A DNA stretch of 64,000 bases from assembly GCA_040905905.1 (NCBI GenBank), contig JBBDQN010000057.1:7250-71249 (forward strand). The letters are read 5' to 3'. Within the stretch, counting starts at the first letter, position 1. Each line of letters starts with the position of its first letter. The DNA comes from JAICND01 sp040905905. GTDB lineage: Bacteria; Actinomycetota; Acidimicrobiia; Spongiisociales; ZC4RG35. The position numbers were made by a program, and so were the translations under genes. Positions 17,033 through 24,431 of this stretch are shown piece after piece. Under the pieces are notes generated by a model that did not search any database, was not told the DNA's origin, and saw only the letters and a list, made by a program, of their open reading frames with translations.

Positions 17033-17716
17033 GTGGCCAACGTAACCAAAATGGACCACATTTCCGATGCACGGATCCTGGTGGTCGAAGACCAACCAGC
17101 CGACCGACATCTGATCGAGCAGGTCCTGGCAGCAGCCGGCTTTCGCAATGTCGGCCTTTCCTCCGACCCGCGCGCGGTGGCAACCGAGTTCGATCCTCTC
17201 CGGCTCGACCTTCTCGTACTGGACCTGTGGATGCCAGGTATGGATGGCTTTGCCCTCTTGCGCCAACTCCGGGAGCGGATCCCATCCGATTCGTATTTTC
17301 CGGTTTTGGTTATCACAGCCGATGTCACTGTGGACACACGGCGACGGGCGCTGCTGGCCGGTGCCACCGACTTTCTCACCAAACCGATCGATGTGGTCGA
17401 GGTGACACTCCGGGTGAGACAGTTGCTAGAGACCCGCAGGCTCCAGGTTGAGCTCGCTCACCAGCGCAGACAGGTAGAGGTCACCATAAATGAACTACGG
17501 ACGCCGCTGGCCAATGTGCTTGAGGTGGCCCGGAAGCTCACGGAATCGATCAGTTCCCTGCCTTCGGATGAGACCGAGTACTTGATCCGGCTGATCGCCG
17601 AAGAGGCAAACGAGGCGGCGGTGATCATCAACGACCTGTTGGCCGGGGCACAGACAGACACCAACGGCGCCGCCGGCCACAACGATCCAGTCACGCTGCG
17701 CGTCCGGGCCCTTTAG
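17033..17716 (+). CDS. Response regulator fused to a degenerate HisKA (DHp) domain lacking the phospho-His
   Basis: Residues ~14-125 form a receiver domain (ILVVEDQPADR; phospho-acceptor Asp64 in LLVLDLWMPGMDG; the conserved Lys in FLTKPID). Residues ~140-210 match a histidine-kinase dimerisation domain in length and pattern, but its H-box reads INELRTPLANV: Asn153 replaces the phospho-accepting His. No ATPase domain follows. It therefore looks like a phospho-receiver carrying a dead DHp four-helix dimerisation module. The GTG at 17033 has GAGG immediately upstream. It is 3 bp before a hybrid kinase whose H-box is intact, suggesting the two proteins interact. Confidence 0.8.
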   Translation: MANVTKMDHISDARILVVEDQPADRHLIEQVLAAAGFRNVGLSSDPRAVATEFDPLRLDLLVLDLWMPGMDGFALLRQLRERIPSDSYFPVLVITADVTVDTRRRALLAGATDFLTKPIDVVEVTLRVRQLLETRRLQVELAHQRRQVEVTINELRTPLANVLEVARKLTESISSLPSDETEYLIRLIAEEANEAAVIINDLLAGAQTDTNGAAGHNDPVTLRVRAL

Positions 17717-17719
17717 CTC

Positions 17720-19663
17720 ATGTACGAAAGCGGGTCCCTGCCCGGCACATTCGAGGACCACCAGGACGTTCTCGAGCATCTCATCGACTCCGGGCCGATC
17801 TTGATGTTCAGCGAGAGCCTCCCGGACCGAAGGATCTCATACGCAAGCGCAAACTTCGAGCGCCTCCTTGGTTATGCCCTCAGCGACGTAATAGGTGCTC
17901 GGCGGTTCTTTGCGGCTCTGATCGTCCCCGATGACCGGTCCCGATATGAGGAGCTGATGACCCGACTCGTCGCCGGTGAATCTGAAACTCGGGAAGGTGA
18001 ATATGAGCTCATCGACGGCCACGGCAACCGGCGGTGGTTCATGATCGCTTCCCGTCTGGACACCCGGGCAGACCTGCCCCACTCGCTCTTGGGGTACGCG
18101 GCCGACGTCACCGATCGGGTGGTGGCCTTTCGCTTTGCCCGGGAGGCCGTCGAGAAGTACGAGGCGATTTTCACAGGAGTGCCCTCGGGGATTTTTCGCA
18201 GCTCGCCAGAAGGGACGATTCTCGAAGCCAATCCAAAACTGGCAGAAATCCTTGGCTATGACTCCACCGACGACCTCAAACGCTTGGTACCCGATGTGGC
18301 TTCTCTCTATGTCGATCCTCGCGAGCGACTTGGTTTCATGGAGCAGGTGGGCACCCACGGTTCGGTGCAGAACTTTGAGACCAAGCTCAGACGCCGCACG
18401 GGGGAGATAATCGACATTTCGATGAATGCCAGCGTCGTGCGCGACCGTGATGGGAGTGTGCTCGGTTTCGAAGGGACCCTGGTTGATGTGACCGACCAAC
18501 GCCAGGCCGAAGCAGAGGCCCGCAAGGCGCGGGCGGAAGCCGATCGGGCTAACCAGGCCAAGAGTGTTTTCCTGTCTCGCATGAGCCACGAGCTGCGGAC
18601 TCCGCTCAACTCGATCATTGGGTTTGCCCAACTGCTCGAGTTTCGCGAGCCGGAACCAGGCGTGGCCGACGCCGCCCATCACATCATCAAGGGCGGGCAA
18701 CACCTACTGGAGTTGATAAACGAAGTCTTGGACATTGCCCGCGTCGAGGCCGGCCGTATTGCCATGAGCCTGGAACCGGTACACCTTGGTGATGCTATTG
18801 CGGATGCCCTGGAGCTGATTCGTCCACTGGCTGAGGCACGCCAGATTGCTGTCACCGGTGGCGGACATCAAGGCTGCCAACATCTCGTCCTGAGTGATCG
18901 ACAACGGCTGAAGCAGGTCCTACTCAATTTGCTCTCGAATGCGGTCAAGTACAACCGTGAAGGCGGCAGCGTCGATGTCACCTGCAGCTGCGACGATCAC
19001 CATGCGAGCGTGTCCGTCACCGACACGGGACCCGGGATCGCTCCCGAGCACCTCGGTCGTCTATTCGCTCCTTTTGACCGGCTGGCGGCCGATATCTCAG
19101 GCGAGGAGGGGACGGGATTGGGCCTCACCCTCTCGCGCCACCTCACAGAGGCGATGGGGGGAGTCCTCGATGTCGTTTCCGTCGTCGGTCATGGGTCAAC
19201 ATTCACAGTGACCCTGGCGTCCACCAACGCCACCGAGCGTCCGCGGCCAAGCGAGAACGGCGACGGCTCGGGGGCGGTAGCGAGGATGGTCGAAGAACGT
19301 TCGATCCTGTACGTCGAAGACAACCTCGCAAGTGTGACTCTCATCGAGCAGATCATGACCCTTCGACCCGGGATAACCTTGAAATCGGTGATGCAAGGCC
19401 GGCTAGGGCTTGACTTTGCTCGCGAACACCACCCCGACCTGATCCTGCTCGACATGAACCTCCCGGACACGTCGGGCAAAGAAGTGCTGAGCGAGCTGAA
19501 AATCGACCCACGGACAGCGGATATCCCGGTTCTCATGCTCTCAGCGGATGCCAGTCCGGGCCAGATCCAGCGCCTGATGGACAGCGGCGCCGATGGGTAT
19601 ATAACAAAACCCCTCGACCTCCCTCACTTTTTGGAAGAGATCGACCGATTACTTCACCTGTGA
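17720..19663 (+). CDS. PAS-PAS hybrid sensor histidine kinase with C-terminal receiver
   Basis: Two PAS domains (residues ~20-135 and ~145-265, the second with NPKLAEILGYDSTDDL and GFEGTLVDVTDQR) lead through a short coiled linker into HisKA with SHELRTPLNSIIGF (His290), an HATPase domain with NLLSNAVKYN, DTGPGIAPEHLGRLF and GTGLGLTL, and a receiver domain (YVEDN; Asp578 in ILLDMNLPDTSG; Lys in ITKPLD). No membrane segment is present, so it is a cytoplasmic kinase. Start ATG at 17720 lies 3 bp after the preceding gene and its stop overlaps the next start by GTGA, so the three genes form one operon. Confidence 0.92.
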   Translation: MYESGSLPGTFEDHQDVLEHLIDSGPILMFSESLPDRRISYASANFERLLGYALSDVIGARRFFAALIVPDDRSRYEELMTRLVAGESETREGEYELIDGHGNRRWFMIASRLDTRADLPHSLLGYAADVTDRVVAFRFAREAVEKYEAIFTGVPSGIFRSSPEGTILEANPKLAEILGYDSTDDLKRLVPDVASLYVDPRERLGFMEQVGTHGSVQNFETKLRRRTGEIIDISMNASVVRDRDGSVLGFEGTLVDVTDQRQAEAEARKARAEADRANQAKSVFLSRMSHELRTPLNSIIGFAQLLEFREPEPGVADAAHHIIKGGQHLLELINEVLDIARVEAGRIAMSLEPVHLGDAIADALELIRPLAEARQIAVTGGGHQGCQHLVLSDRQRLKQVLLNLLSNAVKYNREGGSVDVTCSCDDHHASVSVTDTGPGIAPEHLGRLFAPFDRLAADISGEEGTGLGLTLSRHLTEAMGGVLDVVSVVGHGSTFTVTLASTNATERPRPSENGDGSGAVARMVEERSILYVEDNLASVTLIEQIMTLRPGITLKSVMQGRLGLDFAREHHPDLILLDMNLPDTSGKEVLSELKIDPRTADIPVLMLSADASPGQIQRLMDSGADGYITKPLDLPHFLEEIDRLLHL

Positions 19664-20688
19664 CGGTGACCGACCAGCAGCTTTGGACCAGGCGCATCCT
19701 GGTGGTCGACGACCATCAGGAGAACGTGTTGCTGTTGAGGGGCCTGCTCGCCGCGGGTGGCTATGTCAATGTCAGGGACACTCGCGATTCCAGACAGGTC
19801 ATGTCGATCGTCGACGCTTGGAACCCGGATCTGATCCTCCTCGATCTTCACATGCCTCACATCGACGGTCACACCTTGTTGACTCAGCTTGGCACGAGAC
19901 GGTCTGATAGCTTCTTGCCCGTCCTGGTCCTTACCGCCGACGACACCATCGAGGCCAAACGCCGGGCGCTCGACGCCGGGGCGTCCGACTTTCTCCTCAA
20001 ACCATTCGATCTGGTCGAGGTGCGGTTGCGGGTTCGCAACCTGCTCTTCACTCGATGTCTCCATCAGCAATTACTCGAGGGGCAGGCGCTTCTGGAGAAT
20101 CGGGTTGAGGAGCGCACTGCTGAACTGGCAGCCTCGCAACGGGAGATGATCGATCGCCTGGCATTGGCGGCCGAGTACCGCGACTATGCCACCGCCAAAC
20201 ACACCCAACGAGTCGGCATTCTCTCGGCCCGGATCGCGCTCGCATTGGGGTTGGACGACCGTGAGTTGGAGGTCATCCGGCTGGCGGCGCCCTTGCATGA
20301 CATCGGCAAGATCGGTGTGCCTGACCACATCCTTCTGAAACCTGGACCCTTGACCGATCAGGAGTACGTCGAGGTCAAGAAACATGTGACCATCGGGGCG
20401 TCAATCCTCTCCGGTGGCACCACCGAGTTGCTCCACCGTGCCGAGCAGGTGGCCCTGACCCACCATGAACGCTGGGACGGCACCGGCTACCTGGGACTGG
20501 TCGGAGAGGACATTCCGTTATCCGCTCGGATAGTTTCCGTGGCCGACGTTTACGACGCGTTGATCTCGGTTCGTCCGTACAAGGATGCCTGGCCTCACGA
20601 TGAGGCTGTTGGGGAGATCACCCGTCTGGCTGGTCTGCATTTTGACCCGAAGGTTGTTGAGGCCTTCTTGCAGACTTTCGAAGACTGA
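19660..20688 (+). CDS. Receiver-HD-GYP response regulator (c-di-GMP phosphodiesterase type)
   Basis: An N-terminal receiver (ILVVDDHQEN; Asp62 in LILLDLHMPHIDG; LLKPFD) is joined by a coiled-coil helix to an HD-GYP domain. The metal-binding HD pair is in LHDIGKIGVPDHIL (His213-Asp214), followed by KKHVTIGASIL and THHERWDGTGYLGL, VSVADVYDAL. The family's GYP triplet is GYL here. It should hydrolyse cyclic di-GMP when phosphorylated, most plausibly by the hybrid kinase encoded just upstream. Start is GTG overlapping the kinase stop. Confidence 0.9.
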   Translation: MTVTDQQLWTRRILVVDDHQENVLLLRGLLAAGGYVNVRDTRDSRQVMSIVDAWNPDLILLDLHMPHIDGHTLLTQLGTRRSDSFLPVLVLTADDTIEAKRRALDAGASDFLLKPFDLVEVRLRVRNLLFTRCLHQQLLEGQALLENRVEERTAELAASQREMIDRLALAAEYRDYATAKHTQRVGILSARIALALGLDDRELEVIRLAAPLHDIGKIGVPDHILLKPGPLTDQEYVEVKKHVTIGASILSGGTTELLHRAEQVALTHHERWDGTGYLGLVGEDIPLSARIVSVADVYDALISVRPYKDAWPHDEAVGEITRLAGLHFDPKVVEAFLQTFED

Positions 20689-20772
20689 TCCGGTCTGCGA
20701 CCACGGCTGCCATAGCGGCAGGGGGCTGCGTGCAGCATCCCTTCGTAAGATATCCAAGCACGGAGAGAGAGA

Positions 20773-21249
20773 ATGAGGACTGCACTCTGGGGGCTGGCCT
20801 TCCTGGTGATTGGTGTGGCGGCGAGTTTCGCCATCGGCCAACAGGAGGCGACCTCGGCCGATCCCTGTCGGTACGGAGCGGTAAGTTCAGCCTTGCTACC
20901 TCCCGAAATGACTCCGGAGCTTGAAGTGATCTCAACCGAGTCCAAAGAGGAACTGCTTAACACCCTCGCCAGCTTTTACACCAGCGGGCCAGCACCTGAT
21001 GGAACTTTGGCAGGAGTAACAGCCGCCCTGAGTCGAATACCAAACAACACCGATCGTTTCGCTCAGGCCCAGGTGAACATACCCGAGGGCACCGTCGCCT
21101 TCATCGACAATGCTGGAAATGAACTAGCCAAAGTGACGATCATCGAGTTCAAAGGCCGCTGGCTGCCCATACATTCGGACGTGTGCGAAGCCACGCCTGG
21201 TGCCTCAAGGTTCGAGCTTCTTGGTTTGTACGTAGAGGACAATTCATGA
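20773..21249 (+). CDS. Putative secreted or membrane-anchored protein of unknown function
   Basis: Function not recognised. A hydrophobic N-terminal segment (LWGLAFLVIGVAASFAIG) acts as signal peptide or anchor. The ~130-residue remainder is soluble, with two cysteines (about positions 32 and 143) that could pair outside the cell. GGAGAGAGAG directly upstream supports the ATG. It lies 84 bp after the HD-GYP gene; that gap holds only short stems (20707-20721). Confidence 0.55.
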   Translation: MRTALWGLAFLVIGVAASFAIGQQEATSADPCRYGAVSSALLPPEMTPELEVISTESKEELLNTLASFYTSGPAPDGTLAGVTAALSRIPNNTDRFAQAQVNIPEGTVAFIDNAGNELAKVTIIEFKGRWLPIHSDVCEATPGASRFELLGLYVEDNS

Positions 21250-21337
21250 GGCGTGTCCGAATAATCTGTACTTCTATTCGCATTTGTTCTTATGCGGAGA
21301 GCGGCCTCGACTTGGCGGGTCTTGGTTAAGGGTCCGC

Positions 21338-21343
21338 TATAAA
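21338..21343 (+). promoter_or_regulatory. Candidate -10 box of tRNA-Met
   Basis: TATAAA lies 25 bp before the mature tRNA 5' end, leaving room for a short leader. The best -35-like hexamer (TTGGCG at 21312) is 20 bp away, which is wide. The 119-bp gap from 21250 holds nothing else recognisable. Confidence 0.4.
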
Positions 21344-21368
21344 CATCGAAGACTTCGTCTCTTCTCGA

Positions 21369-21444
21369 GGGCCGGTAGCTCAATGGTCAGAGCAGCGGAC
21401 TCATAATCCGTTGGTTGCAGGTTCGAGCCCTGCCCGGCCCACCA
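21369..21444 (+). tRNA. tRNA-Met (anticodon CAU), CCA encoded
   Basis: A full cloverleaf can be drawn: acceptor GGGCCGG / CCGGCCC, D stem GCTC/GAGC, anticodon stem GCGGA/TCCGT around loop CTCATAA, T stem GCAGG/CCTGC with loop TTCGAGC, discriminator A and an encoded CCA. There is no C1-A72 mismatch and no GGG/CCC anticodon stem, so it is not an initiator tRNA. Elongator Met is the best call; tRNA-Ile2 (CAU read after lysidine modification) cannot be excluded by eye. Its last A is also the A of the yceH start codon. Confidence 0.93.
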
Positions 21445-22058
21445 TGACCACAGTGAGTGCAATTGAGGCCCGCATCCTCGGGGTGCTAGTGGAGAAACAG
21501 ATGACCACTCCCGACATCTATCCGCTCACACTGGCCGGCGTGGTGGCGGGAAGCAACCAATCCACCAACCGTGACCCTGTGATGTCAGTGAGTGAAAGGG
21601 AGGCCGAGGCCGCCTTGACTCGGCTCCATGAGATCGGATTGGCGACACCGGTTCGAAGGCCTGCCGACCGGGCCCTCAAGTATCGGCACAAGCTCACCGA
21701 AGCGCTGGAGCTCGATCAGCCCACGCTGGCGGTGTTGGCTGTGCTTCTGCTCCGTGGACCGCAAACGGTTGGTGAACTGCGCCAACGCACCGAGCGCTAC
21801 GTGACGTTCGACACCATCGAAGACGTCGAGCGGATCGTCGACCGCCTCGAAGAGTTAGATCTGGCCAGGCGTCTAGCCCGGCAGCCGGGTCAGAGCCAGC
21901 GGCGCGTCAAGGAACTCATGTCGGATGGCGGCACAGATGTCGACCAAGCACACACGCCAACAGTTGACGTGGGGACCAATGAGCTTGAAATACGTGTTGC
22001 CGCGCTGGAAAAGCGCTTCGACGAACTCTTACGCAGACTTGGTGTGGACGACTTATGA
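21444..22058 (+). CDS. YceH/DUF480 family protein
   Basis: The 204-residue protein aligns well with E. coli YceH: SAIEARILGVLVEKQMTTPDIYPLTLAGVV, NQSTNRDPVMSVSE, LRGPQTVGELRQRTERYVTF, RRLARQPGQSQRRVKELM, and a C-terminal coiled stretch ELEIRVAALEKRFDELLRRLG. The family has two winged-helix domains; its role is not established. The start is ATG at 21444, whose A is the last base of the upstream tRNA, so any ribosome-binding site would lie inside the tRNA; a GTG at 21453 is the alternative. It ends 6 bp inside the convergent HNH gene. Confidence 0.88.
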   Translation: MTTVSAIEARILGVLVEKQMTTPDIYPLTLAGVVAGSNQSTNRDPVMSVSEREAEAALTRLHEIGLATPVRRPADRALKYRHKLTEALELDQPTLAVLAVLLLRGPQTVGELRQRTERYVTFDTIEDVERIVDRLEELDLARRLARQPGQSQRRVKELMSDGGTDVDQAHTPTVDVGTNELEIRVAALEKRFDELLRRLGVDDL

Positions 22059-23159
22059 CGCTGGCGGTCCGTGGTTGTGTTGTCTTATGAGTCGTCGGCG
22101 TTGGGGTGGACTGTCGGGGTCGATCCGATAGCCGAGCCCGTGGATAGCGACATGATGATGAAACCAACACAACAGAGCCAGGTTGGTGGGGTCGTGATCG
22201 CCGCCTTGTGACCATTCCCTGATGTGGTGGGGTTGGAGCCGATAGCGGGATCGGCAGCCGTCGATGACACAGATCCCCTGGTCCCGGTTCCACACATGCG
22301 AACGGACCGCCGGGGGGATCGTCTCTGATAGGTCGGATACTCCGATTGGCCGGCTGTCGTCACCGGCGAAGATGATCCTGACCCTCCCGGTGCAGAGAAT
22401 CTCGGAGAGGGTGTTGGGTCCAGCCCGCAGTCCTGACGACAACGTCACCCCGGCTTCCCCGAAGGTGGGGGCGGCCAGGTGGGCGTCGATGAAGATCTCG
22501 GCGACGGTCACTTCCCGACCCTCGGATCCTTCCGAGCCGCCGGTGAGAGAGTCGAGACAGACCGAGGTCAATGCATCCGCCAACCGTTGGTTCCGACTTT
22601 CACCTGGAAGAGGTGTGAACCCGTCGGCCTTCTGCAACAAGGCCTTCTCCACCAGTTGACCGTCCATACCGGCCAGCAACCCCCACAGCCGCCAGGCAGA
22701 TTCGTCCAGGTTGGGCTGGATCACCAGGAAACGGTCAGCAACAGTTGCGACCTCATCGGTGGCGGCGATCCGCTTGCGGGCAGCCACGAGCCGTTCCAAC
22801 CCCGCCAGATCAAACCCCAAAGACGCAGCCATCTCGGAATCGGAAGCGCCCGCCAGGCGGAGACGGGCCATCAGCACCGCCCGCTCCAACCCGATCTCCC
22901 CGGAAGCCAACAGGCCCTCCACCTTGCGGTCTTCGGCTCGGGCAAGAAACACGAGGTCCCGGGCTATCGGATGCGACACATCGAGACGGGAAGCCACCCA
23001 CTCCACCATGGTCCGGGACCCGTCAGCAGTAGCTACCTGGTCGAGATCCAACCTGCGGAGAAGCTCCAACTGACGGGCCCACACCTGTCCATGGACCCGG
23101 TGGGAGACCAACAGGTCCTGTTCCAAGGTATCGATTGTCCGGTTTCCCACTCCGTACAT
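22053..23159 (-). CDS. DUF222 / HNH endonuclease family protein
   Basis: A ~270-residue helical DUF222 region precedes a C-terminal HNH domain: CVIDGCRSRYRLQPHHIREW, then GGDHDPTNLALLCWFHHHVAIH. The paired Cys residues and HH...N...H pattern are those of an active HNH zinc-finger nuclease. Such genes are abundant, often multi-copy, in actinobacteria and their biological role is not established. A TATAAC element ends 6 bp before the ATG on the minus strand, suggesting a leaderless transcript. Alternative starts downstream are less likely. Confidence 0.87.
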   Translation of the reverse strand: MYGVGNRTIDTLEQDLLVSHRVHGQVWARQLELLRRLDLDQVATADGSRTMVEWVASRLDVSHPIARDLVFLARAEDRKVEGLLASGEIGLERAVLMARLRLAGASDSEMAASLGFDLAGLERLVAARKRIAATDEVATVADRFLVIQPNLDESAWRLWGLLAGMDGQLVEKALLQKADGFTPLPGESRNQRLADALTSVCLDSLTGGSEGSEGREVTVAEIFIDAHLAAPTFGEAGVTLSSGLRAGPNTLSEILCTGRVRIIFAGDDSRPIGVSDLSETIPPAVRSHVWNRDQGICVIDGCRSRYRLQPHHIREWSQGGDHDPTNLALLCWFHHHVAIHGLGYRIDPDSPPQRRRLIRQHNHGPPAS

Positions 23160-23181
23160 ATGTTCGTTATACCAACCACCC

Positions 23182-23213
23182 CCGACAGTTAATAGACCCC
23201 TGTCGGATTTTTT
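23182..23213 (+). terminator. Stem-loop with T6 tract upstream of the HNH gene
   Basis: CCGACAG (23182-23188) pairs with CTGTCGG (23200-23206) around an 11-nt loop, followed by ATTTTTTC. Read on the plus strand this is terminator-shaped, yet no plus-strand gene ends here. It may block antisense read-through into the repeat region, or be an operator within the HNH promoter. Confidence 0.45.
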
Positions 23214-23248
23214 CTATGGGGTGGGCGGTCGGGGTCGACTCCGCCTCT

Positions 23249-23388
23249 CCCTCCCGGAGCGGAGCGATGAAGTACGGCAAAGCCGGGAGGGGGTGGCGAA
23301 CCCGTGGAGCCGTTCTCGGACAGCCGCCTTGCCCCCTCCGGCCCTTTGGGCCACCTCCCCCAAGGCTCACTCCGTTGGCTGGGGGAGG
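23249..23388. repeat. Hairpin-rich intergenic element (REP/MITE-like)
   Basis: Three stems occur in a row: CCCTCCCGG (23249-23257) with CCGGGAGGG (23283-23291); GGCCC/GGGCC around TTT (23340-23352); and CCTCCCCC (23354-23361) with GGGGGAGG (23381-23388). The arms are G/C-homopolymeric and unlike the surrounding coding sequence. Similar GGGGGAGG...GGCCCAAAGGGCC modules are common dispersed palindromic repeats in bacterial genomes. This fills most of the 238-bp gap between the HNH gene and the next lipoprotein gene; no other copy was seen in this window. Confidence 0.5.
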
Positions 23389-23397
23389 AAACAAGGT

Positions 23398-23883
23398 CTA
23401 CGGCTCAACTACCTCGACATAGACGAACCCGGTGACACCGCCACGCGTTTCGTCGCTGATTCGATAAATGCCGGTCGGCACCGCGGGAATAGTGACCTCG
23501 TATTCGCTGGGGACCGGAAACCAAATGCCCACCACTGTGGTGACAGAGCCCGGCTTGATCCGATTTGGCTCCGTTTGCCCTCCGATGTCTCGAATTACCT
23601 GATAGGTCCCTACCCAACGGACGCCGTTCCAGCAGCCCCACCGTGCGCTCTGGCTAACTGCATCACCTTCGCGCATAGCGCCACCCACGTCGATCGACAA
23701 CACTGCCCGTTCCCCAGACCGCAGGGGGTTGGGCTCCAATGAGATCATCACTTCGGAACGTTTCTCGAGTTCCTCAGGCGGAGGACCCCTGTTGCATTCG
23801 GGGGGGTGCAACTTGGTTTGGACGGTGCAGGCGACAATCAAAAGAGTCACGGCCACAACCACGATTGAGCGGAACTTCGTCAC
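23398..23883 (-). CDS. Small putative lipoprotein
   Basis: Function not recognised. From the GTG at 23883 the protein starts MTKFRSIVVVAVTLLIVAC, a lipoprotein signal with Cys19, and continues with ~140 residues predicted as beta-rich (for example SEVMISLEPNPLRSGERAVLSID), resembling an Ig-like or intracellular-proteinase-inhibitor-like sandwich. The GTG overlaps the stop of the upstream helical-repeat gene as GTGA, so the two are coupled. A GTG at 23898 would add five residues. Confidence 0.6.
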   Translation of the reverse strand: MTKFRSIVVVAVTLLIVACTVQTKLHPPECNRGPPPEELEKRSEVMISLEPNPLRSGERAVLSIDVGGAMREGDAVSQSARWGCWNGVRWVGTYQVIRDIGGQTEPNRIKPGSVTTVVGIWFPVPSEYEVTIPAVPTGIYRISDETRGGVTGFVYVEVVEP

Positions 23884-24383
23884 GTCAAACCGAACCACTC
23901 GCCCTTGCCAATCTCGGCCTCGAGAATCTCCCGATCCTCCCCGTCCTTGACAGTTGCCGCGATCCGTTGAGCTTTCTCCAAGTGTTCTCGACCTTTATCG
24001 ATGTCTCCGTTGGCTGCCAGTGCCCGCGCCAAGGCTTCATGAGCAAAACCGAAGTCCCAATCCTCGACCTCCTCGGGGTTGGCGCCCGCCAGGTCCAAAC
24101 ACCGGCGAGCGTGGGTCAATGCCAACGCCACCTCGCCCACCCGGAGGGCGGTCCTCGAAATCAAGTGTTCGCCCCTCACTCGATTCGCTGCGGTCCCAAT
24201 CTGTGTCCAGTGGTAAGCCGACGCAAAAGCTCCCACCAGTAGTTGTGTTCTCTCCTCGGCGGGACTGGTGGCGTTGGGCGAGCCGTCGTCAAGCTGGCGC
24301 CAGGTCTGATTGTTGAGTTCCACCCCAAACCATCGATGAAGGCCGGGAAGGTCATCGGGGTCGACTCTCACTGAATCTGCCAT
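23880..24383 (-). CDS. TPR-like helical repeat protein
   Basis: A 167-residue soluble protein. The C-terminal half has TPR-like helical pairs (EVALALTHARRCLDLAGANP; DFGFAHEALARALAANGDID; GREHLEKAQRIAATVKD). The N-terminal half contains HRWFGVELNNQTWRQLD and SAYHWTQIGTAANRVRGEHL, a pattern seen in uncharacterised actinobacterial proteins. No catalytic motif is evident. Start ATG at 24383 diverges from the amidohydrolase gene. Confidence 0.6.
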   Translation of the reverse strand: MADSVRVDPDDLPGLHRWFGVELNNQTWRQLDDGSPNATSPAEERTQLLVGAFASAYHWTQIGTAANRVRGEHLISRTALRVGEVALALTHARRCLDLAGANPEEVEDWDFGFAHEALARALAANGDIDKGREHLEKAQRIAATVKDGEDREILEAEIGKGEWFGLT

Positions 24384-24431
24384 GTGCCGAGTCTGCCACG
24401 TGCGATTCGCCGTTTAGCCTCGTTGCCTCTC

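Noticed and set aside
20707..20736. Small stems after the HD-GYP gene considered as a terminator
   Set aside because: Stems of 4-5 bp without a T tract are too weak to call.
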